Source: Mycobacterium asiaticum | Lineage (GTDB): Bacteria > Actinomycetota > Actinomycetes > Mycobacteriales > Mycobacteriaceae | Reading direction: 5' to 3' | DNA: 64,000 nucleotides | Assembly (NCBI RefSeq): GCF_001673635.1 | Contig: NZ_LZMH01000085.1 | Coordinates: forward strand, 62,001-126,000 | Part shown: in pieces, positions 8,609 to 17,525 of the stretch | Position numbering within the stretch: position 1 is the first letter of the stretch | How the letters are laid out: each line of letters starts with the position of its first letter | The notes under the pieces: model-generated | The model's database searches: none | Told to the model about the DNA's origin: nothing | Seen by the model: the letters and a program-made list of their open reading frames with translations, nothing else | Position numbers and translations under genes: made by a program

Positions 8609-9958
8609 ATGGACAAAGACAATCTGATCCTGATCAGCGTCGACGACCACATCGCCGAACCGGCGGACATGTTCGAGGCGCACGTGCCCGCGAAGTACAA
8701 ACACCTCGCCCCACGGGTGGTCATCGAGCCCGACGGCATCCAGCAGTGGTACTACGGGGAGATCCGCGGTCGGAACATGGGCCTCAACGCCGTCGCGGGC
8801 AAACCCCGGGAGATGTACAACGTCGACGCCTCACGCTACGACGAGATGCGCCCGGGCTGCTTCAACGTCGACGAGCGGGTCCGCGACATGAACGCCGGTG
8901 GGCAGTTGGCCGGTTTGAACTTTCCGAACTTCACCGGCTTCTCCGGCCAGGTGCTCAACCAGGGCGCGGACCGCGACGTCAACCTGGTGATGATCAAGGC
9001 CTACAACGACTGGCACGTCGACGAGTGGTGTGCGGCCTACCCGGGACGGTTCATCCCGTGCGGCATCCTGCCGCTGTATGACGTGGAGGAAGCCGCCAAA
9101 GAGGTGAAACGACTGGCGGACAAGGGCTGTCACGCAGTGACGTTCTCGGAGAATCCGGAAGCGTTGCAGATGCCCAGCATTCACACCAAGTACTGGTACC
9201 CGTTGTTCGAGGCCGTCTGCGACAACAACACCGTGCTGTGCACCCACGTCGGCTCGGCCTCGCGTTCGCCGATGGTGTCCATGGACGCACCGGCCAGCGT
9301 GATGATGACCGCCTCGTCGATGATGAGCATGTTCACCTTCACCGAGCTCATCTGGGCGGAATTCTGGGCCGACTTCCCGGCGCTGAAATTCTCCCTCACC
9401 GAAGGTGATGTCGGCTGGATGCCGTACTTCCTGTGGCGGGCCGAGCATGTCTACAACCGGCATTCGGGCTGGACCCTGGCCAAATTCCCCCGGGGCTACC
9501 GTGGCCCCGCCGACGTGTTCCGGCGGCACTTCTACACCTGCTTCATCAGCGACAAGGTCGGCGTGCAGAACATGGACTGGTTCAACGAGGACATGCTGTG
9601 CTGGGAGTCCGACTTCCCGCATTCCGACAGCAACTGGCCGTTCGCGCCGGAAGATGTGATCGAGACGATGGGCCATCTGGATGACGCCGTGATTGACAAG
9701 ATCACCCACGAAAACGCCATGGCGGCTTATTCTTTCGACCCCTTCCGGTATATCCCGAAGGAGCAGGCCCGAGCCGGCCGGCTGCGCAGCCAGGCCACCG
9801 ATGTGGATGTGGTGACACATGTCGGCCACCAGGCCAGCCAGCGCGACCGGGACGCCTGGACCCGGATGACTCAGTTCGCTCTGCAGGCGCAGGGCGCCAA
9901 ACCGGTGACGGTGGAGGCGCCGGGGATAGCCGGACGCGCGACCACCTTGGGCAATTGA
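8609..9958 (+). CDS. Amidohydrolase-2 (TIM-barrel metal-dependent hydrolase) family protein
   Basis: 449 residues. ATG 8609 is chosen because AAAAGGGG lies about nine bases upstream; a GTG at 8600 is in frame. The N-terminus ISVDDHIAEPADMFEAHVP carries the D-H metal-binding start of the family. Later blocks CTHVGSASRSP and CWESDFPHSDSNWP carry the barrel His and the late Asp. Members of this family in actinobacteria include decarboxylases and ring-fission product hydrolases. It is the first gene of an apparent operon with the CoA-transferase, the Ltp/DUF35 pair and the PadR regulator, divergent from the LacI regulator. Confidence 0.88.
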   Translation: MDKDNLILISVDDHIAEPADMFEAHVPAKYKHLAPRVVIEPDGIQQWYYGEIRGRNMGLNAVAGKPREMYNVDASRYDEMRPGCFNVDERVRDMNAGGQLAGLNFPNFTGFSGQVLNQGADRDVNLVMIKAYNDWHVDEWCAAYPGRFIPCGILPLYDVEEAAKEVKRLADKGCHAVTFSENPEALQMPSIHTKYWYPLFEAVCDNNTVLCTHVGSASRSPMVSMDAPASVMMTASSMMSMFTFTELIWAEFWADFPALKFSLTEGDVGWMPYFLWRAEHVYNRHSGWTLAKFPRGYRGPADVFRRHFYTCFISDKVGVQNMDWFNEDMLCWESDFPHSDSNWPFAPEDVIETMGHLDDAVIDKITHENAMAAYSFDPFRYIPKEQARAGRLRSQATDVDVVTHVGHQASQRDRDAWTRMTQFALQAQGAKPVTVEAPGIAGRATTLGN

Positions 9959-9984
9959 ACCGGCAACTGAACGGACGACTGCAC

Positions 9985-12327
9985 GTGACACCTCGGGCGG
10001 CTTTCGACGGCTGGCGCGTGCTCGAACTGTCCAACGGAATCGCGGCGGCGTACGCGGGGAAGATGTTCACCGACGCGGGCGCCGAAGTCGTCAAACTCGA
10101 GTCAGCACGAGGTGATTCACTACGAGAGTGGTCGGCAGGCGGCGGGCCGCCCGGTGCGTTGTTCGGTTACCTTGCCGCCGACAAGAAGTCGGTGGCCGGC
10201 CCGCGCGGAGAACTGGCCGCGACGCTGCTTGCCGGCGCCGACGTGGTGCTCACCGACTTGACCGACGGGTGGACGCTGGACCGCATCACGGCCCATACCG
10301 GTCCCGCGACCGTGGTGGTGGCCGTGACGCCGTTCGGGACGACGGGACCCTATGTCGACGATCAGGTAGTCGCCAACGAGTTCATCCTGCAGGCTCTGTC
10401 CGGTTCGATCGCCAGCCGCGGGTGGCCCGGCGACGAGCCCGTCCAAGCGGGCGGCCGCCTCGGCGACTGGCTGGCCGGCTCCTTCGCGGCGGCCGCCGCC
10501 GCGGCGACGGCGCGCCATGCCCGACGATGTGGGCGGGGCGAAATCATCGACGTGTCAACGTATGAGGCGATGGCGATCGCCATGGGGGGGCTGCCCGCCA
10601 TGTCGGCCAGCGTGATGGGCTCCGACTCCCTGATGAACTCTCGCAGCCTGGAACTGCCGTCGATCGTTCCGACGGCCGACGGGCTGGTCGGCTTCTGCAC
10701 CATCACCGCTCAGCAGTTCCAGGACTTCCTGGTGCTGATAGAGCGCCCCGACCTCATCGACGACCAGGAGCTGGCGGCCGTCGACGGTCGCATCGGGCGC
10801 CGCGACGAGTTCCTCGGTATGGTCACCGAATGGACGCAACGGCGCACCACCCAGGAAATCGTTGATCTGGCGGTCGCCTTCCGAATCCCGGTGGCGCCCA
10901 TTGCCACTCCCGCCACTTTGCCCACCATCGACCATTTCGTGCAACGCGGGGTATTCGTCAAGTCCCCACTCGGCGTTCTGCAACCGCGGGTGCCCTACCG
11001 CGGCGAGGCGATCGCCACTAAACCCCCCGGCCGCGCGCCCGAGCTTGGTGCCGACACCGATACCGTGCGGTGGCCCTTGCGACCCGACCGCGCCGACCCC
11101 GGTGCTGCCGATGCACTTCCGTTGTCCGACACCCGGGTAGCCGATTTCACCGCGTTCTGGGCCGGGCCCTTCGCCACCCAATTCCTCGGTGCCCTGGGTG
11201 CCGACGTCATCAAGGTCGAGGGCGTGCGCCGCCCCGACGGCATGCGGTTCTCTGCGGCCCGCCCGACCAGCTGGGAGCAGTGGTGGGAATGGGGCCCGGT
11301 GTTTTTGTGCAGCAACAACAACAAGCGCGGGGCCAGTGTGGAACTGAGCACCGATGCCGGCCGTGCCGTGGCGCTCGATCTGATTGCCGCATGCGATCTC
11401 GTCATCGAGAACTTCTCGCCGCGGGTGATGGAGAATTTCGGTCTGGAGTGGGCGGCGGTGCACGCGGCCAATCCGCGCGCGGTCATGGTCCGGATGCCGG
11501 CGTTCGGGCTCGACGGGCCGTGGCGGGACCGGGTGGGGTTCGCACAAACGATGGAGCAGGCCACCGGAATGGCCTGGATGACCGGACATGCCGACGGGCC
11601 GCCCCTGATCCCGCGGGGGGTGTGCGACCCGATCGCCGGACTGCACGCCGCCTTCGCCGCCGTTGCGGCGCTGGTCGTACGCGATCGGGATGAGATCGGT
11701 GTGCATGTCGAGTCGACCATGGCGGAAGCGGCCCTCAACGTCGCCGCCGAGATGCTGGTGGAGTACTCGCGCAACGGGATCGAATTGCGTCGCAATGGGA
11801 ATCGTGGACCCGGGGCGGCACCACAGGGCATCTACGCTTGCCAGGGCGAGGACCGGTGGGTTGCTCTGGCCGCCACGGACGACGCCGGCCGTCGTGCGTT
11901 GGCCGAACTGATCGGCCGGCCGGACTTGGACCCCGACGAGGCCACCTGGCGAGATCATGCCGACGAACGCGACAAGTTGATCGCATACTGGGCCGCGCGC
12001 CGCAGTGTGGCGGACGCGGTGAGCGCCCTGCGCGCCTGTGGCGTGGCCGCCGCACCGGTGAAACCACCGGCCGACCTGCTGACCGACCCACAGCTGATGT
12101 TCCGGGGCTTTTGGGAACGGGTCGATCACCCGGCCGCGGGTTCGTTTTTGTGTACCGGCATGCCCTTTGCGTTCGTCGGGAAACCGCGGCGTTGGATCCG
12201 CCGGGTCGCGCCTATGTACAGCCAGCACACCGCCGAGGTGCTGACCAGCCTGTTGGGTTACAGCGCAGCGCAACTGGCCGCGTTGACGGCCTCGGGCGGC
12301 ACCGCATCGCGGCCGGCGGGATTGTGA
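9985..12327 (+). CDS. Tandem (fused) CaiB/BaiF class III CoA-transferase
   Basis: About 780 residues comprising two complete family-III CoA-transferase domains in one chain. Domain 1 (about 5-385) begins WRVLELSNGIAAAYAGKMF and contains GRLGDWLAGSFAAAAA. Domain 2 (about 395-780) begins DTRVADFTAFWAGPFATQFL and contains PRGVCDPIAGLHAAFAAVA. Both retain an Asp at the position of the catalytic aspartate that forms the aspartyl-CoA mixed anhydride. Family III enzymes act as interlocked dimers, so the fusion probably makes an internal pseudo-dimer. The start is uncertain: GTG 9985 gives a conventional N-terminus, while TTG 9955 overlaps the preceding stop (TTGA) and would allow coupling. It likely activates the pathway acid as a CoA thioester. 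Confidence 0.88.
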   Translation: MTPRAAFDGWRVLELSNGIAAAYAGKMFTDAGAEVVKLESARGDSLREWSAGGGPPGALFGYLAADKKSVAGPRGELAATLLAGADVVLTDLTDGWTLDRITAHTGPATVVVAVTPFGTTGPYVDDQVVANEFILQALSGSIASRGWPGDEPVQAGGRLGDWLAGSFAAAAAAATARHARRCGRGEIIDVSTYEAMAIAMGGLPAMSASVMGSDSLMNSRSLELPSIVPTADGLVGFCTITAQQFQDFLVLIERPDLIDDQELAAVDGRIGRRDEFLGMVTEWTQRRTTQEIVDLAVAFRIPVAPIATPATLPTIDHFVQRGVFVKSPLGVLQPRVPYRGEAIATKPPGRAPELGADTDTVRWPLRPDRADPGAADALPLSDTRVADFTAFWAGPFATQFLGALGADVIKVEGVRRPDGMRFSAARPTSWEQWWEWGPVFLCSNNNKRGASVELSTDAGRAVALDLIAACDLVIENFSPRVMENFGLEWAAVHAANPRAVMVRMPAFGLDGPWRDRVGFAQTMEQATGMAWMTGHADGPPLIPRGVCDPIAGLHAAFAAVAALVVRDRDEIGVHVESTMAEAALNVAAEMLVEYSRNGIELRRNGNRGPGAAPQGIYACQGEDRWVALAATDDAGRRALAELIGRPDLDPDEATWRDHADERDKLIAYWAARRSVADAVSALRACGVAAAPVKPPADLLTDPQLMFRGFWERVDHPAAGSFLCTGMPFAFVGKPRRWIRRVAPMYSQHTAEVLTSLLGYSAAQLAALTASGGTASRPAGL

Positions 12328-12328
12328 C

Positions 12329-12658
12329 ATGGCCGTCACGCTGTGCGTGCCGCCCCGCCCGGGAGAACTGTGCGCCCCCGTGCGCTTCCTGCTGCGTCAG
12401 GATTCGGTGGTGGTGGAACTGACCGCGCGGCACCGCATCACCGGTGTCGAATGGGACGAGGGTGAACAAGCCGTAGCGATGCTCGTCGAGATCACCGACC
12501 CGCAGACCGCGCGGCCGGTGGACGTGCGGATCGACATCGTCGAGGCTGGAGCGCCACCCGCCGACGGCCGGTCCCGGACGATCGGGCGCGTTGCCCGAGA
12601 CGGCCGTGAGTATGACGTCGTAGGCACCTACCTCGGCGTCGTTGCAGACGAAAACTGA
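12329..12658 (+). CDS. Hypothetical protein
   Basis: 109 residues from ATG 12329, one base after the stop of the CoA-transferase gene and 15 bp before the Ltp gene, so clearly co-transcribed. It is predicted mainly beta (LRQDSVVVELTARHRITGV, VDVRIDIVEAG, EYDVVGTYLGVV) and has no signal peptide, membrane segment or recognisable catalytic motif. I do not recognise the family. Its position suggests an accessory role for the CoA-transferase or the aldolase complex. Confidence 0.7.
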   Translation: MAVTLCVPPRPGELCAPVRFLLRQDSVVVELTARHRITGVEWDEGEQAVAMLVEITDPQTARPVDVRIDIVEAGAPPADGRSRTIGRVARDGREYDVVGTYLGVVADEN

Positions 12659-12673
12659 AGGCACAGGAGCGAA

Positions 12674-13837
12674 GTGAGCGGCACAATCAAGCCCACCGCG
12701 GCGATCGTCGGTGTGTACAACACCCGGCAGGGTCGCCGGTTGGACGGCGAGACCTCGCGCAGCCTGGCGATTCAGGCCATTCGCGGCGCCCTCGACGACG
12801 CCGGCCTGACCCTTGACGACGTCGACGGGATCAGCGCCGGCCCGATGTCCACCGCGCTGATCTACGACCTGCGCATCGGCCCGGCCTGGCAGGGACTGGG
12901 GTTCGGGGTCGGCATGATCACCGAGGCCGCCACAGCGATCGAACACGGCATGGCCGATGTGGTGGTGCTGGTCGCAGCGCAGGCCGGCGAGTACCGCGAC
13001 CACGAAGCCACGGCGCCATGGACCAGACCGGAGAACGAATTCGTCGCGCCGTGGGGCATGTTCACCACCGCGGAGTTCGCACTGATCGCCCGTCGGCACA
13101 TGCACGTCTACGGGACCACGCGGGAACAACTGTCGATCGTGGCCGCCACCATCCGCAACAACGGCTCGCGCAACCCGGAAGCCGTTTACCACCAACGCGG
13201 TCCGTTCCAGCCGGACGACATCACCGCGTCGCGCCTCATTGCCGACCCGTTTCATCTTCTCGACTGCGCAACCACATCCGAAGGTGGCTGCGCACTGGTG
13301 GTGGCCAACCTGGCGAAGGTCCAAAGCTCGGCGAAACCCATCTACATCCTGGGCAGCGGCGCGGATTTTCACGGGCCGTCGTATCAGCACCCGCCCGCCT
13401 GGGATCTGGTTGGCCGCCGCGGTGAGCACGTCAACGGTGTGGTCGGCCGGCGCGCCGCCGACCGGGCATTCGCGCACGCGGGCCTGCGCCGCGATGACGT
13501 GGACGTGCTGGAACTCTACGATCCGTTCTCGTTCGAGATCATCCGCCAGTTGGAGGCTTTCGGCTTCTGCGGCGAGGGCGAAGGCGGACCCTTCGTCGCC
13601 GACGGCCACATCGACATCGTGGGCAGTCATCCGATCACCACGGACGGAGGAACCATGTCGTTCAGCCACGCCGGCGCCAACCCGCAGATGATGCAGCGGG
13701 CCGTACGCGCCGTCACGCAACTGCGCGGCGACGCCGGCGAATTGCAGGTCCCCAACGCCCATGTCGCCCTGTGCAGCAATGGGGGAGCGGGTGCCCTGTT
13801 CACCACGGTCCTGCTCCTCGGAGACGAGCCGCGGTGA
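12674..13837 (+). CDS. Thiolase-like lipid-transfer protein, second copy
   Basis: 387 residues from GTG 12674. It has the thiolase/SCP-x fold, starting KPTAAIVGVYNTRQG and containing GVGMITEAATAIEHG where a thiolase would have its nucleophilic Cys region. LELYDPFSFEIIRQLEAFGF and ITTDGGTMSFSHAGANPQ occupy the C-terminal half. Like the copy at 4162-5370 it lacks the thiolase cysteine, and its stop overlaps the start of a DUF35 gene (GTGA). A retro-aldolase or acyl-transfer role with that partner is likely. Confidence 0.82.
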   Translation: MSGTIKPTAAIVGVYNTRQGRRLDGETSRSLAIQAIRGALDDAGLTLDDVDGISAGPMSTALIYDLRIGPAWQGLGFGVGMITEAATAIEHGMADVVVLVAAQAGEYRDHEATAPWTRPENEFVAPWGMFTTAEFALIARRHMHVYGTTREQLSIVAATIRNNGSRNPEAVYHQRGPFQPDDITASRLIADPFHLLDCATTSEGGCALVVANLAKVQSSAKPIYILGSGADFHGPSYQHPPAWDLVGRRGEHVNGVVGRRAADRAFAHAGLRRDDVDVLELYDPFSFEIIRQLEAFGFCGEGEGGPFVADGHIDIVGSHPITTDGGTMSFSHAGANPQMMQRAVRAVTQLRGDAGELQVPNAHVALCSNGGAGALFTTVLLLGDEPR

Positions 13838-14259
13838 ACGGCGGAAGGCCACTGCGGCCACAGGCAGGTGCCGTTCCGCACGCCGCGAGCCACCTCAGCA
13901 CCCCGTTCTGGGACGGCTGCCGATCCGAGGAGCTGAAATATCAACGCTGCCAGGGCTGCGGTGCGGCGAACTTTCCGCCGACCGAGCACTGCCGGCATTG
14001 CCTGTCTGACGAGCTGGCGTGGCTGTCCAGTGCGGGGGTCGGCGAAATCTACAGCTGGACAATCGTTTACCGACCGGTCACGGCGGAATTCGAACCCCCC
14101 TACGCGCCGGCGATCGTGACCCTGGACGAGGGTTATCAGATGCTCACCAACCTGGTTGGTGTCGCACCCGACGAGGTAGCGGTCGGCATGCGCGTCCGTG
14201 TCCAATTTCACGGCGTGACAGACGATCTCACGCTGCCCTACTTCACCAAGTCGCCGTGA
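13834..14259 (+). CDS. DUF35 zinc-ribbon/OB-fold partner protein
   Basis: 141 residues from GTG 13834, which overlaps the Ltp stop codon. Residues about 35-55 form the complete rubredoxin-like knuckle (CQGCGAANFPPTEHCRHC, C-x2-C and C-x2-C), followed by the OB domain (GVGEIYSWTIVYRPV, YAPAIVTLDEGYQMLTNL). In the known Ltp2/ChsH2-like systems the DUF35 protein helps bind the CoA moiety and is needed for aldolase stability. GTGA overlaps on both sides show tight translational coupling with the Ltp and PadR genes. Confidence 0.9.
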   Translation: MNGGRPLRPQAGAVPHAASHLSTPFWDGCRSEELKYQRCQGCGAANFPPTEHCRHCLSDELAWLSSAGVGEIYSWTIVYRPVTAEFEPPYAPAIVTLDEGYQMLTNLVGVAPDEVAVGMRVRVQFHGVTDDLTLPYFTKSP

Positions 14260-14900
14260 GTCCCCGGCACACGTCGAACGGTCTGCCGGTGACGGCCTAC
14301 CTGGTGCTGGGCGTGCTGGCAGCCAACGACGAACAGCTCACCGCCGGCGAAATCAAGATGCGCGCCGAACTGTCGGTGGGCCACTTCTACTGGTCGCCCT
14401 CGGTGAGTCACGTGCGGCGCGAACTGATCCGCTTGCTGGAGCGTGGCATGGTCAGCGAGATTCAAGCCCAGGCCGGCAAGCGGGCGATCACGCTGTACGA
14501 GACGACCGAGTCGGGCGTCGACGGGCTGCGCCGCTGGGTGCAGCACTTCCCTGGTGAGGACCAGGTGGTGATCAAGCATCCCGTCATCCTGCGGACCTGG
14601 CTGGCCCGCGGTGAGGACCCAGAACGCGTGGTCGACACCCTGGATCGGCATCTCGAGGCGACGCGAGCCCGGTTGGACGAAGCGCTGTGGTCCCGGCAGC
14701 GGTCCCGCGAGCTCGGCATACCGGACAATCCCGATCATCGCTACTCTCTGGCAGTACTCGACTACGCCATCCGTGGTCTCTATGCGGAGATTTCCAACAT
14801 CGCCCAGCTGCGGGACGAGATCGCCACGGGTACAACGCGAGACCCGGTCCGGCGGGTCAAACGACCCAAGGGGCAGATCCGCCGCCGCGGGACCGGTTGA
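14256..14900 (+). CDS. PadR-family transcriptional regulator
   Basis: 214 residues from GTG 14256, overlapping the DUF35 stop (GTGA). The N-terminal winged helix (NGLPVTAYLVLGVLAANDEQ, WSPSVSHVRRELIRLLERGM) is of PadR type. The C-terminal part (about 100-190) is a helical bundle like the Vir/AphA C-terminal domain, ending in a basic tail. PadR regulators often respond to phenolic or carboxylic acids. As the last gene of the 8609-14900 operon it may provide feedback control. Confidence 0.85.
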   Translation: MSPRHTSNGLPVTAYLVLGVLAANDEQLTAGEIKMRAELSVGHFYWSPSVSHVRRELIRLLERGMVSEIQAQAGKRAITLYETTESGVDGLRRWVQHFPGEDQVVIKHPVILRTWLARGEDPERVVDTLDRHLEATRARLDEALWSRQRSRELGIPDNPDHRYSLAVLDYAIRGLYAEISNIAQLRDEIATGTTRDPVRRVKRPKGQIRRRGTG

Positions 14901-14907
14901 CCCAACG

Positions 14908-15666
14908 TCAGCCGCCCACCATGATCAGACCGCCGTCCACGGCCAGCAACTGGCCGGTGATGAATCCCGACCCGGACCCGGCCAGGAATACCAGCACCGG
15001 TGCCAGGTCTCGCCGCGGGTCGCCGAGTGCGCCGCCGAGCGGAATCCTGGTCTTGAGTTGCTGGTCGATCATGGGACCCGCCTCCGGACCGAGAAAATCC
15101 CGCAACCGGTCGGCCCCCGGCGTCTGCACGGCTGGCGCCAGCGCGTTCACGGTGATCTTGTCGGACGCCCAGGCTTGAGCCGCCGATCGTGTCCAGGCTT
15201 GTACCGCGCCCTTGGTCGCGGCGTAGACGGCTGAGATCGGGCTGCCCAGCACCGCCTCGGACGACCCGAAATTGATGATCCGACCGCCCTTACCCTTCAT
15301 GACGCCGTAGGCGGCCTGGTTGGTGAGGATGGTGGCTTTCACATTGGTGTCCAACAGGAACGAGATCTCGTCGGGGCCGATGTAACCGGGAATGCCCGGC
15401 TGCCACAGCCCGGCGGCGTTCACCAGCACATCCAGTGCGCCCAGGTGTTCGGCGGCGGCCTGCACCATCGACGCGACCGCACCGGCGTCGCGCACGTCGC
15501 ACTGCAGCCAGGTCGCTTCGAGTCCGTCCGGCGGGGGTGTCTGGTGATACGTCGCCACGACCTCAGCGCCCGCCTCGGTCAGCGCCGCGACCGCGGCCGC
15601 GCCGATGCCGGTGGCGCCACCGGTAACCAGAATTCGTCGGCCTCGCAACGTCGTCGCCTCTGACAT
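14908..15666 (-). CDS. Short-chain dehydrogenase/reductase
   Basis: 252 residues, classical SDR. It shows the cofactor motif TGGATGIG (about 15-22), NAAG, a Ser in FGSSEAV and the catalytic pair YAATK, with a C-terminal substrate loop ending FITGQLLAVDGGLIMVGG. It oxidises or reduces an alcohol/ketone with NAD(P)(H). It converges with the PadR gene (7 bp between stops) and is divergent from the dipeptidase-like gene 40 bp away. Confidence 0.93.
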   Translation of the reverse strand: MSEATTLRGRRILVTGGATGIGAAAVAALTEAGAEVVATYHQTPPPDGLEATWLQCDVRDAGAVASMVQAAAEHLGALDVLVNAAGLWQPGIPGYIGPDEISFLLDTNVKATILTNQAAYGVMKGKGGRIINFGSSEAVLGSPISAVYAATKGAVQAWTRSAAQAWASDKITVNALAPAVQTPGADRLRDFLGPEAGPMIDQQLKTRIPLGGALGDPRRDLAPVLVFLAGSGSGFITGQLLAVDGGLIMVGG

Positions 15667-15706
15667 GTGGAGAACGCTAACCGGGGATCGGGCAATATCG
15701 GTAGTT

Positions 15707-16663
15707 ATGGCGTTACTGCTCTGGGATCAGCACACTTGCCTGCCCCTGCGGGCCGATGCCGAAGTCGACCCGCTTGCCCGGTATCGGCGGCGCGGCGGCG
15801 CATTACTCTCGGTCAATGCCGGATATTCCCCGCACGGTTTCGAAGACACAGTGGCGCTGCTGAACCACTTCCGCGGTGCGGTGGACGCTCATCCCGGCCT
15901 GGAGCTGGCGGCCACGGCTGAAAACGTCAAAACCATTGCGGGCGAGGACCGTACCGCGGTGGTCTTCGACCTGGAAGACTCACACCCCGTCGACGACGAC
16001 CTGGACAACCTTGCGGTATTGGCCGCGCTCGGCGTGCGGACATTGTTGCCCACATACAACCACGCCAACCGTGCCGGCAGCGGCTGTCTGGATACCGAGG
16101 ACGGCGGCCTGACGGCGTGGGGCCGTTCCATCGTCGCGGAGATGAACAACGTGGGCATCGTCCCGGACGGTTCGCACTGCAGCGCCCGGACCGGACTCGA
16201 TATGTCCGAAGTGTCCGCTGGCCCGGTCATTTACAGCCACTCCTGCATGCGGGCGGTCTGGGACCACCCGCGCAACATCACCGATGAACAGGCACGGGCA
16301 TGCGCGGCAACCGGCGGCGTCATCGGCATCACGGGTGTCGGCATCTTCCTCGGTCCCAACACCCCCACCCTGGAGGCCATGACGCGGCATCTGGAGTATG
16401 CGGTGAACCTGGTCGGCATCGACCACGTCGGCATCAGCAGTGACTATTCCTTCGACTATGCCGATTTCGTCGAGGAATTCACCCGAAATCCGCACCTGTT
16501 CGACGACAGCTACACCCGCTGGGGCACCATCCAGTGGATGCCGCCCGAGACGCTGCTGATGCTCGCGGAGCATCTCGGCCGGCGTGGCTGGCGCACCGAG
16601 GACATCGCGGCGGTGCTCGGCGGGAACTTCTTTCGCGTGGCCGAGCGCGCTTGGCGCAACTGA
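15707..16663 (+). CDS. M19 (membrane/renal dipeptidase-like) family protein with an altered metal ligand
   Basis: 318 residues from ATG 15707. Family blocks are present: DQHTCLP near the N-terminus, LEDSHP for the bridging glutamate, PDGSHCSART and IYSHSCMRAV for the two later histidines, and GIDHVGISSDYSFD for the final Asp. In canonical M19 enzymes the first block reads H-x-D, but here it is H9-T10-C11, so one zinc ligand is Cys instead of Asp. There is no signal peptide or lipobox, so it is probably cytoplasmic. Activity on dipeptides should not be assumed. It is divergent from the SDR gene. Confidence 0.85.
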   Translation: MALLLWDQHTCLPLRADAEVDPLARYRRRGGALLSVNAGYSPHGFEDTVALLNHFRGAVDAHPGLELAATAENVKTIAGEDRTAVVFDLEDSHPVDDDLDNLAVLAALGVRTLLPTYNHANRAGSGCLDTEDGGLTAWGRSIVAEMNNVGIVPDGSHCSARTGLDMSEVSAGPVIYSHSCMRAVWDHPRNITDEQARACAATGGVIGITGVGIFLGPNTPTLEAMTRHLEYAVNLVGIDHVGISSDYSFDYADFVEEFTRNPHLFDDSYTRWGTIQWMPPETLLMLAEHLGRRGWRTEDIAAVLGGNFFRVAERAWRN

Positions 16664-16672
16664 CCGCGAGAG

Positions 16673-17503
16673 CTAGGTGCGCACCGCGACCGACGACAGA
16701 AGTTCGGCGAGCCGGTCCGGTTGGTCGACCATCGAGAAGGTCCGAGCGCCATCGATGACCTCGAGCCGGGCATTCGGGATGGTCGCGGCGAGTCGACGTC
16801 CGTCTTCGAGTTCGAAGAACGCGTCATCCGAGGACCAGGCGATCAGCGCGGGCTTGCCGAACCCGGGCAGTCGGCGCGCGACGTCCAGCGTGACCTCGGT
16901 GCGCAGCGAAAGCGACAGCTGGCGAAGGTCTTCGGCCACATCCGGGTCCGACAAAGCCGGACGCACCCAGATCTGGGTCAGGTCGTCGATATCGGTGTAC
17001 GCCAGACCTTCGTAGGCGCGCCGGCGCGCGACCGGCGGGCGCATCGCTTGAATCGCCGTCTTGAACAACGACTTCGACTTGGCCGCCAGGATCACCGGCT
17101 TGAGGATCGGCGGCGGGAAGTGTTCGAACGCGTCGCAACTGGTGAGCACCAGCGCCCCGAGGCGGTCCGGGTGATGTGCGGCGACGAGTTGGGTCACCAC
17201 CCCACCGGTATCGTTGCCGACCAGGACGACGTCCTCGAGGTCGAGAGCGGCGAGTACCTCGGCCACGATGCCCGCCACGCCGGTGATGGTTCGGTCCGCG
17301 CCACTGCGCAGCGGTGTCGGGTGTGCGCCGAGCGGCCAGGTGGGGGCGATACAGCGCAGTCCGCCTGCGGCCAACCGTTCGCTGACCGGACGCCACAACT
17401 GCCCGCCCATCATGTATCCGTGTACGAACACGACGGGCCTTCCGTTATCGGGTCCCGTTGCTTCGAAATGTATCGTTCCGGCGCTAATGTCGATCGTTGG
17501 CAT
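16673..17503 (-). CDS. Alpha/beta-hydrolase fold protein
   Basis: 276 residues. The oxyanion-hole region is VFVHGYMMGG (about 26-35) and the nucleophile elbow reads GNDTGG with Asp98 instead of Ser, as in haloalkane-dehalogenase- and epoxide-hydrolase-like members. An acidic residue is available in WSSDDAFF. Where the catalytic His is expected the sequence is GARTFSMVDQPDRL with no His, so the triad appears incomplete, a variant I believe recurs in mycobacterial homologues. GGGAG upstream of ATG 17503 gives a good ribosome site. It is divergent from a TetR gene with a shared inverted repeat. Confidence 0.85.
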   Translation of the reverse strand: MPTIDISAGTIHFEATGPDNGRPVVFVHGYMMGGQLWRPVSERLAAGGLRCIAPTWPLGAHPTPLRSGADRTITGVAGIVAEVLAALDLEDVVLVGNDTGGVVTQLVAAHHPDRLGALVLTSCDAFEHFPPPILKPVILAAKSKSLFKTAIQAMRPPVARRRAYEGLAYTDIDDLTQIWVRPALSDPDVAEDLRQLSLSLRTEVTLDVARRLPGFGKPALIAWSSDDAFFELEDGRRLAATIPNARLEVIDGARTFSMVDQPDRLAELLSSVAVRT

Positions 17504-17525
17504 GGATCACTCCCACTAGAGATAT

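Noticed and set aside
10555..13861. Long minus-strand frames (10555-12339 and 12212-13861) opposite the CoA-transferase and Ltp genes
   Set aside because: Low-complexity shadow translations. They overlap each other and the plus-strand genes have conserved motifs and GTGA coupling.
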